A DNA stretch of 64,000 nt from the NCBI GenBank assembly GCA_002746415.1, contig NVXD01000004.1, positions 144,233 through 208,232 on the forward strand, written 5' to 3'. This DNA comes from Flavobacteriaceae bacterium (GTDB taxonomy: Bacteria > Bacteroidota > Bacteroidia > Flavobacteriales > Flavobacteriaceae). Below the pieces are notes generated by a model. It was not told where the DNA came from. It did not search any database and saw only the letters and a list, made by a program, of their open reading frames with translations. Position 1 is the stretch's first letter. Each line of letters opens with the position of its first letter. The position numbers and the translations under genes were made by a program. Shown piece by piece: positions 55,501-64,000 of the stretch.

Positions 55501-58500
55501 AGATTTGTATGCGACTGTAGGAGATATTCCTGGTGGAGCATATCAAGTTCCTAATGACTTTAGTTTCACCAATGTTGAAGCCGGTGACTATGAATTTATT
55601 GTTGTGGATAGCAACAACTGTACTGCTATATCAAATATGGTTACAATTGCTGTGGCCCCTGCTGTGGAGTACACAACAACGGCCGTAGACGAAGTGTGTT
55701 TTGGCGCAGCTGATGGCTCATTTACCGTAAATGTTACCAACAGTAATGGTTATTCTGTTTCATATGAACTGACGTATCCAGATACTTCAACTGTAACAAA
55801 TGCTTCAGGCTCTTTTAATGGTCTGGGACAAGGAAACTATTCCTTAACACTAACACAAACACAAGGCGCTATTTCCTGCGATTTTATTGAAACTTTTACT
55901 ATTGGCGGACCTGTAGATGGTACTTCTGGAAACGCTGTTTTAACGCAAGATTATACCTGCCTGCAAAATGGAATTATAGAAGCACAAAACGTAACAGGTG
56001 GGACTGCTCCTTATGAATATAGTATTGATGGAATTAATTTTGTGTCCGGAGTTGGTGCAGAAACTTTTTCTGGCTTAACAAACGGAACATACAATATCAC
56101 TATAAGGGATGCTGCTAGTTGTCTTTTTACAACCAACACAATTACAATTGATCCGCTTAATGCACCAACTGACTTAACTTTTACAGCTACACAGCCTATT
56201 TGTCCGGCTTTAACTTCAGATGTGGTGGTAACCGTTGTTGACGGCAATACCCCATTTGTTTTTCAGATAATTGCTCCAAGTGCAATTGCAGCTACATCAA
56301 TCACTGGTAATACAGCAGATTTTGACGGACTTGCACCCAACACCTACACCTTTAGAGTTACAGACAATAAAGGTTGTTTTTATGATGAAAGTTTTACTAT
56401 TACTCCTGTTGTTCCAATCAATGTTGTTGGGCAATTGGTAAGTAACATAACTTGTTTCTCCGATACAGATGGGGAAGCACTTTTTACCGTATCTGGATTT
56501 AATACAAACTACGATTATAGCATCACTGGACCAGCCACTTTTTCAGGAACAGCAGAAACAAGTACAACAATTCCCCTTACAGGTTTAGATGATGGTACCT
56601 ATACCATTACAATAACGGATAACGATACCAATTGTACGGATACAGTATCGGTGACCATAGACGCACCCTCCGCTGCACTAACATTAAGTGCAACAGAAAC
56701 ACAGCCAACTTGTTTGGCAGATGGTAGTGTTGTCTTGGCCGCAACAGGAGGTTGGGGTGGTAATTCATATACCCTTACTAACCCAGATACAACAACATTT
56801 GGAACGAACACAACTGGTTCTTTTGCAAATCTTATACAAACTGGACTGTATACAGCCACTGTTACGGATGTCAACAACTGTATAGTAACAACAACATTTA
56901 CACTAGATCCTGCAGTTGCTCCAGTAGTACAAATAACACCTAACGATGTTTGTTATGATAGTTTAAATGGATTGACGTTAACAGCAAATGTTACTTCTGG
57001 TGGTGATGGAAATTATGAGTATAGTCTTAATGGAGGCGTTTATGATACAAATAACATCTTCTCCGGTCTTTCACCAGGAACGCATACCATAACTGTTAGA
57101 GATGGCAAGGATTGTACAGATACAGATACGATTACCATTAATCCAGAATTGGTAGTTAGTGCCTCTGCTGCAAATATTTTTGCTTGTGGAACTACAACTG
57201 ATATTACAATTGCAGCTGCGGGTGGCGATGGCAACATTGTATATGCCGTAGTGGCAGATGGAGTGACTCCAGTTTCTGGAGACTTTGGAGCTTCAAGTTC
57301 CATTACTGTAACAGGTATTGGTGATTATGATGTCTACGTTAGAGATAACAACGGTGTTGTTAGTTTTTGTGAATCTAGTTTTGATATCAACATTGCTCAA
57401 GATGCCCCAGTAGCAATTGCAGTTTCTAACAATCCTATATTATGTAGTGGAGAGGCTACAGCTACAATTACAATTGCGGCTAGTGGAGGCGAAAGTCCAT
57501 ATGAATTTAGCATTGATAATGGAGCCACTTATCAAACTTCGAATACGTTTGTGAATCAAGCTGCAGGAAGTTATAATATTCGAGTAAGAGATCTCCATAA
57601 TTGTGATGTTACTCAAATTTACACCATTACAGAACCGTTTACTTTATCAGCCTCTGCGGGTGTAACAGAATTAATAGAGTGTAATCCGCCAGCGGGTGCA
57701 GAAGTTAGAATAACAAATGCTCAAGGTGGAACCGCTCCCTATCAATATAGTTTTGATGGTGGAACTACCTATGGCGCAACTTCTATTGGGTTTTTATTAC
57801 CTGGAACTCACACGGTTTACATTAGGGACGCCAACAATTGCGATTTTCCAATGTCAGTAACTGTAGACCCACAGCCGACTCCACCAAATGCAACAGCAAC
57901 TGTTGATTATGATTGCGATGGAGAAGGGGTAATTACCGTTACTCCAGATAGTGCACTATTTGACTACACATATGACATTGATGGAGTTCCAAATGCACCA
58001 GGCACATCAAACGTTTTTCCTGATGTACCAGTTGGAAACCACACCATAACCGTAAACTATTTAAGCAACACACCTTCCGCACCAAGTAATTTATTATTAG
58101 AAGATTTTGGTTTTGGAGCCAATACAAGTATTACTCAAATAGACCCAGCGTACTGCTACGAACCACAAGATGGTTCTGCAAGTTTATGTGGTTTTGGAAC
58201 AGATACGCATATACAAGATGGTGAATATTCGGTAACCCAAATAGTTGCAAATCCTTATGGTTCTTGGCGTAGTCCAAATGATCATACCGGTAATGCGAGT
58301 GGTCGTTTCTTAGCTATTAATGTCGGTGGTGTAGCTGGTGTTGGTGGAATCGTTTACGCAAAAAGAAATATTGAAGTCATTGCTAATAGAGACATTGACG
58401 TTTCCGTTTGGGCTTATAACCTTTTAAGGACAGGAACTGGTGGTGGAGATCCATCCATAGAAATTCAATTAGTAGATGGTGGTGGAGCAGTTATTGCAAG

Positions 58501-61500
58501 TACCACAACTGGGAATGTTCCAAAAAACAACAATGCAAGTGACTGGCATAATTATGCTGTAACATTGAATCCTGGTGCCAATACCAATTTAGATATTGTT
58601 ATCCGTACCAATTCTGCTGTTATTAGTGGAAATGATATTGCCATTGACGATATTCAAGCGTTTCAAACACCAGAGCCATGTCCTGGTTCTTTTGATTTTG
58701 ATGTCTTGATTGAAGGTGGTTTTGCTTTTGGAGCTGCCACTGCAAACACAACAAACATATCATGTAATGGTGGTGCTGATGGTAGTATTACCTTTGAAAT
58801 AGATAATATTGATCCTGTTAATGGTTTTGAGTATAGTGTTGATGGGGGTGGTTTTTCTGCTGCACAATTCGCTTCACCAGTAACGGTAAATGGGTTAAGC
58901 GCTGGTGCTCATACTATAGTGGTGCAAGATGTACTAGACAATACGTGTATCACAACCTTAAACGAAAACTTAACAGAGTCATCACCAGTTGTTGCAGCTG
59001 CCACAATTACTATTCCACTTACGTGTATTAACGGTGGAGCAACAATTACAGCTAGCGCTTCAGGAGGTACGGCTTCTTACACATACGAATTACAAGACAA
59101 TCTTGGTGCTCCAATAGCTGGGTATGATTTCGCTACAAATACCACCAATACAGTATTTACAGGTCTTGCTGCTGGAGATTATATTGTTGTAGCTATGGAC
59201 GCTAACTTATGTACTGATCCAATTGATGCGGCAATAACTATTGTAACACCAACAGTACCAACTTTTACGACAACTCCTACGGCTTGTTATAGCGGGGCAA
59301 GTGATGCTACTATTTTGGTGGATGTAACTTCTATCCCTGGTAACGGCGGGTTCCAATTTAGCATCAACGGGGGCGCTTTTATAGCTCCAAGTCCAATCAC
59401 TGCAACTTCATTTACATTCACTAATTTATCAGATGGTACATATACTATTGATGTAAGGGATGAATATGGTTGTGTTGGAGTGCAACAAAATGTAACTATT
59501 AACCCTTTACTGACACTTTCTGCCACAGCTCCCAATATTACGGCTTGTGCATTGACAACCGATATTACAATATCTGCCGCTGGTGGTGATAATAGTTTGG
59601 TTTACGCAGTAGTAGCCGATGCCGTTGCTCCTGTACCAGGAGATTTTGGAGCATCAAACACCATTACAGTAACTGGTGCTGGGGATTATGATGTTTATGT
59701 AAGAGATAATAATGGCGTTGTGAGTTTCTGTGAAACCTCATTTGACATTACCATAGTACAAGATGCCCCAATTGTTATCACCCCAACCCTAACCCAAAAT
59801 ACTTGTTTTGCAGGTACAACGGGCGGTATTTCATTGGCAGTAACCGGAGGTGAAGCTCCCTATGATTATAGTATAGACAACGGAACAAACTATCAAACAA
59901 CAACAGATTTCTTTAATCTTGCTGCTGGTTCGTATGATATAAGAATAAGAGATAATAACAATTGTGAAGAAACGACAACTGTTGTTATCACTGAGCCTGC
60001 ACAACTTGTAGCAGAGGCTGTTTTGACTCAAAACTATACTTGTGTTCAGTTTGGAGAAATTACTGTGGGTAGTGTAACACCAACTTCAGGAGGTTCTGGA
60101 AATTATCAGTATAGTATCAATGGAAGTGCATGGACGGCTTCAACAACAGGAGGAACTGTCTTCACCAATTTAATTGATGGCACCTTTTCCATTGACGTTA
60201 GAGATGCTAATGATACAACATGTTTCATTACGCTACCAGATGTAATCATAAATCCTTTGCCGACAGAGCCTGTCTTGAGCACCTCTGTAACTTATAATTG
60301 TGATGGAAGCGGAAATATTACCGTATTACCAAATGATGTTAGCTACACCTATAGTATTGATGGAAACGCTGCACAAGCAAGCAATGTCTTTAACAATATT
60401 GCTGTCGGAAGCCATACCATTACTGTTGATTATGGAAGTAGTTGTACAGTAGATACAACCGTATTGGTTGATGCAGGTAATGCCTTTGGTGCTGCAACAA
60501 CAAACACAACAAACATTTCATGTAATGGCGGTGCTGATGGTAGTATTACTTTTGAAATAGATAATTTTGATGCTGTTAATGGTTTTGAGTATAGTGTTAA
60601 CGGAGGTGCATTTTCTGCCCCACAAACTGCTTCACCAATTACCGTAAGTGGTCTAGTAGCTGGTTCTCATTCCATAGTGGTAAGAGATGTGTTGGACAAT
60701 ACGTGTACAACAACATTGAACGAAAACTTAACAGAGCCAACAGCTGTTGTTGCAGCTGCCTCAATTACAATACCGCTTACATGTGTTAATGGTGGTGCAA
60801 CAATTACTGCTAGTGCATCAGGAGGTACACCTTCTTATGAATACCAATTGGAAGACAATCTTGGTACTCCAATAGCTGGGTATGATTTTACAACAAACAC
60901 CACAAATACAGTATTTACAGGTCTTGCTGCTGGAGATTATATTCTTGTGGCGAGGGACGCAAACTTATGTGTTGATCCTATTGATACCGTATTAACCATT
61001 GTAACACCAACAGTACCAACTTTTACGACAACGCCAACAGCTTGTTATAGTGGGTCAAGTGATGCCACTATTTTGGTGGATGTAACTTCTATTCCTGGTA
61101 ACGGTGGGTTCCAATTTAGTATCAACGGTGGGCCGTTTACGGCTCCAAGCCCAATCACGGCAACCTCTTATACGTTCACTGATTTAACTTCTGGCGCATA
61201 TACTATTGATGTTAGAGATCAATTTGGTTGTGTTGGAGTGCAACAAAATGTAACTGTTAATAATCAGTTATTTGCAACTATTGCAGTAATAGATTTAAGT
61301 ACCTGTACAAATGGGGACATAACAGTAACAGCATCAGGTGGAGATGGAGCATATGAGTATGCTTTTGTACCTACCACTACCAGCCCGACAGGCTTGTTTG
61401 TTGCTGGAAATTCATTTACCGTAACCACCGGAAATGATGGAACTTATGACATTTATGTAAGAGACAATTCAGCTGTAGCTCCTTTTTGCGAATATTTAGA

Positions 61501-64000
61501 AACGGTAACCGTAAACCCAGCCATTCCATTAGTGTATACTGCAACACCTACAGATCCAGAATGTCATGATGGTTTAGGTTCTATTGCTGTTAACATTACA
61601 TCTGGAACAAGTCCATATATTGTTCAAATAATTGATTTGGATAATGGTGGGGCTTCAAACCAAACCAATACGAACGTATTTATTGCCACAACAACATTTT
61701 TCAACTTATTGCCTGGAAACTACACTATTAATGTCACCGATTCTTTTGGTTGTATCCTTGTAGATACTCCGGTCACTATTAATAATCCTGATGAATTAAC
61801 CGCTGACCTTACAACAATAGTACCTCCTGGTTGTTCTATTGACCCTAATGATTTTGGCTTCGCATTTTCAAACTATCCTTTAACTATAGGAACACTAGAG
61901 TTTAGTGATGATGGTGGAACTACATGGCAATCTAGTGATACATTTATTGGATATGCTTCTGGAACAACCGTAAACCCATCTATTAGAACAGTTTCTGGAG
62001 TTACAACAATTTGTAGAACAGATTTTCCACCATTGCTAATTCCTTATCCTTTAGATGATTTAAACATTACGGTACTACCTATAATAGTAAATTGTAATGA
62101 ATTAAGGGTTACCGTACAAGGAACCCAAGGTTTGGCGCCTTATGAATATGCCATTTCTGAAGATCCAGCCAATTTTAACCCTGCTACGGCTGCATGGACC
62201 GCTCCAGCAGCGGGCAGTTATCAATGGCTAGGGCTTATACCAGGTAGAACCTACGTATTTTATGTGCGTGATAGTAGTCCTTGTATTAGGCAAAGTAGTG
62301 TTAATGTAAACGACATTATTCTTGCTCCACCTATAGAAATAACAACCACCTCTGAGCCTTCTTGTTTTGGGGCGAATAATGGTGAAATTGTTTTTACGCT
62401 TAACCCAATTACGGCATACCCTCAAATGAGATGGGAATTGTTTGAAGTAGGAAACGCTACCCCTATTGCTGTTAGTGGACCAGGTCCTGGAGCTTCAAAT
62501 GTTGCTTATAATAATACCATAACCACTAGTGGTTTACCACAAGAAGAATACTATCTTGAAGTAACTCAAGTAGATGGCGGTGGTGCTGATGCCTGTCTTG
62601 GTGGTAGTGAAAATGTATTGATTGGTGAGTTAGCTGCTATTGCTGCTACATTAAGTTCCCCACAAAACATTACATGTAACCTACCTGGACTTATCCTTAT
62701 TGATAATATTACAGGTGGCGGCGGAACATTTAACTATACGGTGACAGGTCCTGTTGGTTTTATTACCATAACTGGAACAACAGATAACCCTGTAGAAATA
62801 ATTCCTGGATCACCTGCCGGAACGTACACGGTAGTTGTAGAAGATCAATATGGATGTAGTTTTAACGATACTGTTGATGTTGACCTTGACTTAAGGCCTG
62901 AAATATCTCTAGCTGTAGTTAGTAATTGCCCCGGTGAAGGAGAATTTCAATTGACCGTAACTCTAGACGTAGCTGGAATTGGTCCTTATACTTTAAGTCT
63001 TAATGGCGCCGCTCCACAAAGCATAACTTTTGACGCAAGTAATGAATATATTATTACTGGATTAAGTTCTGGTGCCGGTCAAAGCGTAGCGGTAAGTGAC
63101 CTAAATGGTTGTGCAGATACAGATCCTTTTACCATCTATCCTCCATTGGAATTCACTGCAATTCAAACGGAGCTTATAGATTGTGATGGGCCACCAAACA
63201 ATAATGCAGAAATAACAATTGATGTTACTTCTGGATCTGGAAACTACGAATACGAAATTACTGGAGCTGTAACTCAGGTTAGGGCACCATTACCTTCAAA
63301 TCCATACGTATGGGCATTGGCAAGTAATGCCGGCACTTACAATATTATTGTTTATGATGTGGGAACTCCTGTTCCTTATTGTCAACAAACAATAGATGTT
63401 GTGGCACCCCCAGCAATAACGCCAATTTTCATACATGCGCTTACAGATATTACTTGTAATGGCGCGGGCGACGGAACAATAACGCTTTTTGAAACCAATA
63501 ACGGTATCGGAGCACTTAGTTATAGTATTGCACCAGTTGCAGGAACTTATAATGGTACAAATGCATTTAGTGACTTGCCAGCTGGAACTTATACTATTAC
63601 AGCATTAGGAACGAACAACTGTACCTCAACGATTACAAACATAGTCATTAGAGAGCCTTTTGTTATTGCAAATGTAAACGCCGCTGTTATTGAGTTTGGC
63701 TGTACTGCTGGAAACAATACCAATAATGCAACAATTACTATTGATGATTCACTTATCACGGGAGGTAACGGCGTATTTATCGCAGCTACTGGAGGAACTT
63801 ATGTAATCTATGAATTCATAAATGATCAAGGAACTGTTTCAACAGCTGATGATGTGATCGTTCAGTCTGGATCAAACACCTCTTATACAGAAACAGACGT
63901 TTTAGGGGGTACCTATATCATAAATGTATATGACAATGGAGGATGTTCTGGTACAACTACAGCTACCATTCTTCCATTTGATGAGTTGTTGACAGCTATA
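52592..64000 (+). CDS. Giant SprB-like repeat adhesin (3' end missing)
   Basis: The frame is open for 3,803 codons from the ATG at 52592 to the window end. A signal peptide (1-25, ending LKAQ) is followed by an N-terminal beta-rich domain with LYWAGNY near residue 110, a DUF11-like domain (about 389-510, GVEKKVEDIGGTDITG) and a C-rich connecting region. From about residue 840 onward there are tandem SprB-type repeats of about 80-100 residues, each with a pattern like C-GG-PY-Y-S-G-G-Y-V-D-NNC. One jelly-roll-like module interrupts them (58061-58723). SprB in Flavobacterium johnsoniae is the mobile adhesin of gliding, exported by the type IX system. The gene follows the SprF-like gene by 3 bp. 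Its C-terminal sorting domain should lie beyond the window. Confidence 0.9.
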   Translation, partial: MTNPISKALLAFIVCVLSINSLKAQDVPFTPRINDGGNTYFNIKGDYTFLSNSVMNRVYNNGNGVNNPYNGNGSNNNRHIEYVDIDGDPTTFSSSSSTLTLPACSQIYYAGLYWAGNYDEERRSQISGNFNNNFTTDNNHYDVTQVKLKVPGGVYIDLQADNNPDPVGQEDDIIIDGFNTTANDPYVCYKNVTSQLQALANPQGVYTVANVRGTRGATYHGVAGWTLVIVYENPTLPGQYISISDGYEGVTTQSGNSTADIAITGFNTIPTGPVNARIGVSGMEGETSLSGDTFGIISNSSASFTNISNAANPSNNFFNSTITEDGANVLTRSINSTNSMGYDSDVFDLNNPANSIIDNGDTSVTLRLGTSGDWFAAFLVTFAVEIIEPNIGVEKKVEDIGGTDITGLGVNLGQQLDYVLSFQNTGNDDGTNYVLRDVLPANVTFIPANLVLPPGVTYVYDAPTHAISFNIPDNLIEEGDPISQIRLRVRVAQNCFDFVNACTDLIQNLAYSTYEGVINNNQITDDPSVSDFDDCGFTTPGATNFLLDDLDNCDFSRTVQLCGADALLDAGDNFDSYVWYRDNNGDGLIDAGDTVITDGDPDSDPSTLLVDQVGIYIVDKIIADPCKGFQEIITVELFGATQTNPITDLINDISNTVEGQILVCPNDGEELPEIFLCGLNDTEPILINIPDATSIDWEQLDEASCTASPTDCSNKNGTCTWNNVGTGSSFLASNAGQYRLIINYLNGCSSRFYFNIYKNPLDPQYSQTDIICTTPGNITVTNMPIDYEYQLLNAVDSSILVPYSANNGPSFTIATNGAYTVEMRQQGVVDGCIFRLDNIGVLLRDYQVDVTTRDTDCNGLGEIAISALNVEVQYYYEISQGGTTVDTYGPSNDNNYTFLNLNDGIYDVLVTTDDGCNYTEQVTINDVTDLAVSATTTKAIDCTDGIITVTGTGGFPNPDYVYAIWSYNGTDLYATVGDIPGGAYQVPNDFSFTNVEAGDYEFIVVDSNNCTAISNMVTIAVAPAVEYTTTAVDEVCFGAADGSFTVNVTNSNGYSVSYELTYPDTSTVTNASGSFNGLGQGNYSLTLTQTQGAISCDFIETFTIGGPVDGTSGNAVLTQDYTCLQNGIIEAQNVTGGTAPYEYSIDGINFVSGVGAETFSGLTNGTYNITIRDAASCLFTTNTITIDPLNAPTDLTFTATQPICPALTSDVVVTVVDGNTPFVFQIIAPSAIAATSITGNTADFDGLAPNTYTFRVTDNKGCFYDESFTITPVVPINVVGQLVSNITCFSDTDGEALFTVSGFNTNYDYSITGPATFSGTAETSTTIPLTGLDDGTYTITITDNDTNCTDTVSVTIDAPSAALTLSATETQPTCLADGSVVLAATGGWGGNSYTLTNPDTTTFGTNTTGSFANLIQTGLYTATVTDVNNCIVTTTFTLDPAVAPVVQITPNDVCYDSLNGLTLTANVTSGGDGNYEYSLNGGVYDTNNIFSGLSPGTHTITVRDGKDCTDTDTITINPELVVSASAANIFACGTTTDITIAAAGGDGNIVYAVVADGVTPVSGDFGASSSITVTGIGDYDVYVRDNNGVVSFCESSFDINIAQDAPVAIAVSNNPILCSGEATATITIAASGGESPYEFSIDNGATYQTSNTFVNQAAGSYNIRVRDLHNCDVTQIYTITEPFTLSASAGVTELIECNPPAGAEVRITNAQGGTAPYQYSFDGGTTYGATSIGFLLPGTHTVYIRDANNCDFPMSVTVDPQPTPPNATATVDYDCDGEGVITVTPDSALFDYTYDIDGVPNAPGTSNVFPDVPVGNHTITVNYLSNTPSAPSNLLLEDFGFGANTSITQIDPAYCYEPQDGSASLCGFGTDTHIQDGEYSVTQIVANPYGSWRSPNDHTGNASGRFLAINVGGVAGVGGIVYAKRNIEVIANRDIDVSVWAYNLLRTGTGGGDPSIEIQLVDGGGAVIASTTTGNVPKNNNASDWHNYAVTLNPGANTNLDIVIRTNSAVISGNDIAIDDIQAFQTPEPCPGSFDFDVLIEGGFAFGAATANTTNISCNGGADGSITFEIDNIDPVNGFEYSVDGGGFSAAQFASPVTVNGLSAGAHTIVVQDVLDNTCITTLNENLTESSPVVAAATITIPLTCINGGATITASASGGTASYTYELQDNLGAPIAGYDFATNTTNTVFTGLAAGDYIVVAMDANLCTDPIDAAITIVTPTVPTFTTTPTACYSGASDATILVDVTSIPGNGGFQFSINGGAFIAPSPITATSFTFTNLSDGTYTIDVRDEYGCVGVQQNVTINPLLTLSATAPNITACALTTDITISAAGGDNSLVYAVVADAVAPVPGDFGASNTITVTGAGDYDVYVRDNNGVVSFCETSFDITIVQDAPIVITPTLTQNTCFAGTTGGISLAVTGGEAPYDYSIDNGTNYQTTTDFFNLAAGSYDIRIRDNNNCEETTTVVITEPAQLVAEAVLTQNYTCVQFGEITVGSVTPTSGGSGNYQYSINGSAWTASTTGGTVFTNLIDGTFSIDVRDANDTTCFITLPDVIINPLPTEPVLSTSVTYNCDGSGNITVLPNDVSYTYSIDGNAAQASNVFNNIAVGSHTITVDYGSSCTVDTTVLVDAGNAFGAATTNTTNISCNGGADGSITFEIDNFDAVNGFEYSVNGGAFSAPQTASPITVSGLVAGSHSIVVRDVLDNTCTTTLNENLTEPTAVVAAASITIPLTCVNGGATITASASGGTPSYEYQLEDNLGTPIAGYDFTTNTTNTVFTGLAAGDYILVARDANLCVDPIDTVLTIVTPTVPTFTTTPTACYSGSSDATILVDVTSIPGNGGFQFSINGGPFTAPSPITATSYTFTDLTSGAYTIDVRDQFGCVGVQQNVTVNNQLFATIAVIDLSTCTNGDITVTASGGDGAYEYAFVPTTTSPTGLFVAGNSFTVTTGNDGTYDIYVRDNSAVAPFCEYLETVTVNPAIPLVYTATPTDPECHDGLGSIAVNITSGTSPYIVQIIDLDNGGASNQTNTNVFIATTTFFNLLPGNYTINVTDSFGCILVDTPVTINNPDELTADLTTIVPPGCSIDPNDFGFAFSNYPLTIGTLEFSDDGGTTWQSSDTFIGYASGTTVNPSIRTVSGVTTICRTDFPPLLIPYPLDDLNITVLPIIVNCNELRVTVQGTQGLAPYEYAISEDPANFNPATAAWTAPAAGSYQWLGLIPGRTYVFYVRDSSPCIRQSSVNVNDIILAPPIEITTTSEPSCFGANNGEIVFTLNPITAYPQMRWELFEVGNATPIAVSGPGPGASNVAYNNTITTSGLPQEEYYLEVTQVDGGGADACLGGSENVLIGELAAIAATLSSPQNITCNLPGLILIDNITGGGGTFNYTVTGPVGFITITGTTDNPVEIIPGSPAGTYTVVVEDQYGCSFNDTVDVDLDLRPEISLAVVSNCPGEGEFQLTVTLDVAGIGPYTLSLNGAAPQSITFDASNEYIITGLSSGAGQSVAVSDLNGCADTDPFTIYPPLEFTAIQTELIDCDGPPNNNAEITIDVTSGSGNYEYEITGAVTQVRAPLPSNPYVWALASNAGTYNIIVYDVGTPVPYCQQTIDVVAPPAITPIFIHALTDITCNGAGDGTITLFETNNGIGALSYSIAPVAGTYNGTNAFSDLPAGTYTITALGTNNCTSTITNIVIREPFVIANVNAAVIEFGCTAGNNTNNATITIDDSLITGGNGVFIAATGGTYVIYEFINDQGTVSTADDVIVQSGSNTSYTETDVLGGTYIINVYDNGGCSGTTTATILPFDELLTAI
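57151..59502 (+). repeat. Long-period adhesin repeat, unit 1 (with extra module)
   Basis: This unit is repeated at 59512-61260. Its first 270 bp align with 59521 onwards at a constant offset of 2,361 bp, and its last 779 bp (58724-59502) align with 60482-61260 at a constant offset of 1,758 bp without indels. The 603-bp difference reflects an extra module inside unit 1. Confidence 0.85.
58061..58723 (+). other. Jelly-roll-like module inserted in repeat unit 1
   Basis: About 200 codons lie between segments that match unit 2. They begin LLLEDFGFG and contain NPYGSWRSPNDHTGN, a GRFLAINVG strand and the closing GNDIAIDDIQAFQ block. This pattern resembles MAM/carbohydrate-binding jelly-roll domains and not a SprB repeat. 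A ligand-binding role is inferred. Confidence 0.65.
59512..61260 (+). repeat. Long-period adhesin repeat, unit 2 (without extra module)
   Basis: This unit has the same order of SprB repeats as unit 1 but only about 48 bp where unit 1 has the jelly-roll module. A third, clearly diverged unit appears to start near 61265, with the same STC-DITVTASGG-YDIYVRDN order. Confidence 0.85.

Noticed and set aside
55100..64000. Regularly spaced repeats that might be mistaken for a CRISPR array or tandem DNA element.
   Set aside because: They are in frame, protein-level repeats of a single open reading frame with diverged DNA.

Overview
The window is AT-rich and reads as chromosomal DNA of a member of the Flavobacteriaceae or a close relative in the Bacteroidota. 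Evidence: a SprB-type giant repeat adhesin with PorP/SprF and type B sorting-domain (type IX secretion) partners, the Bacteroidota families DUF4175, DUF4837 and DUF6909, lipoproteins with an acidic/lysine export signal after the lipid cysteine, and repeated matches to the Bacteroidota -7 promoter element TAnnTTTG. No rRNA, tRNA, CRISPR array, phage or intact insertion sequence was seen.

Region 1 (1-22301, all minus strand) is a surface polysaccharide locus read from right to left. M23 peptidase, a GH3-family acyl-adenylating enzyme and a DUF6909 protein with nucleosidase-like motifs come first. A Wzz-like chain-length protein, the complete dTDP-L-rhamnose set rmlB-rmlA-rmlC-rmlD and a Wzx flippase follow. 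Then come a two-domain protein of unknown function paired with a small kinase-like protein, a DUF839 lipoprotein, two polymerase/ligase-like membrane proteins, an MBOAT acyltransferase with an SGNH-like partner, one GT2 glycosyltransferase, and a surface parallel beta-helix lipoprotein cut by the window edge. Only one glycosyltransferase is visible, so the locus probably continues beyond base 1 or relies on genes elsewhere.

Region 2 (22452-48033) is mostly core genome: tatA, a PorE-like OmpA protein, a DUF4837 lipoprotein, a LysM lytic transglycosylase, pgk, holB, a DoxX-like protein, an OmpH/Skp-like lipoprotein, a methyltransferase, mnmG, ybeY, a DUF4175 protein, an Lrp regulator divergent from metE, a GNAT acetyltransferase, gltX, an SPFH protein and glnS. 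Two perfect parS-like palindromes lie at either side of mnmG, which suggests the window is in the origin half of the chromosome. A small membrane protein gene beside one of them appears frameshifted.

Region 3 (48257-64000, plus strand) is a type IX secretion cluster. It holds a type B sorting-domain protein, a PorP/SprF protein carrying two SPOR-like modules, and a SprB-like adhesin of more than 3,800 residues that runs off the window. The adhesin contains a recent long-period duplication in which one copy holds an extra module of about 200 residues. The SPOR-like modules of the SprF protein closely resemble the one at the N-terminus of the PorE-like protein about 27 kb away, which suggests the two act together.
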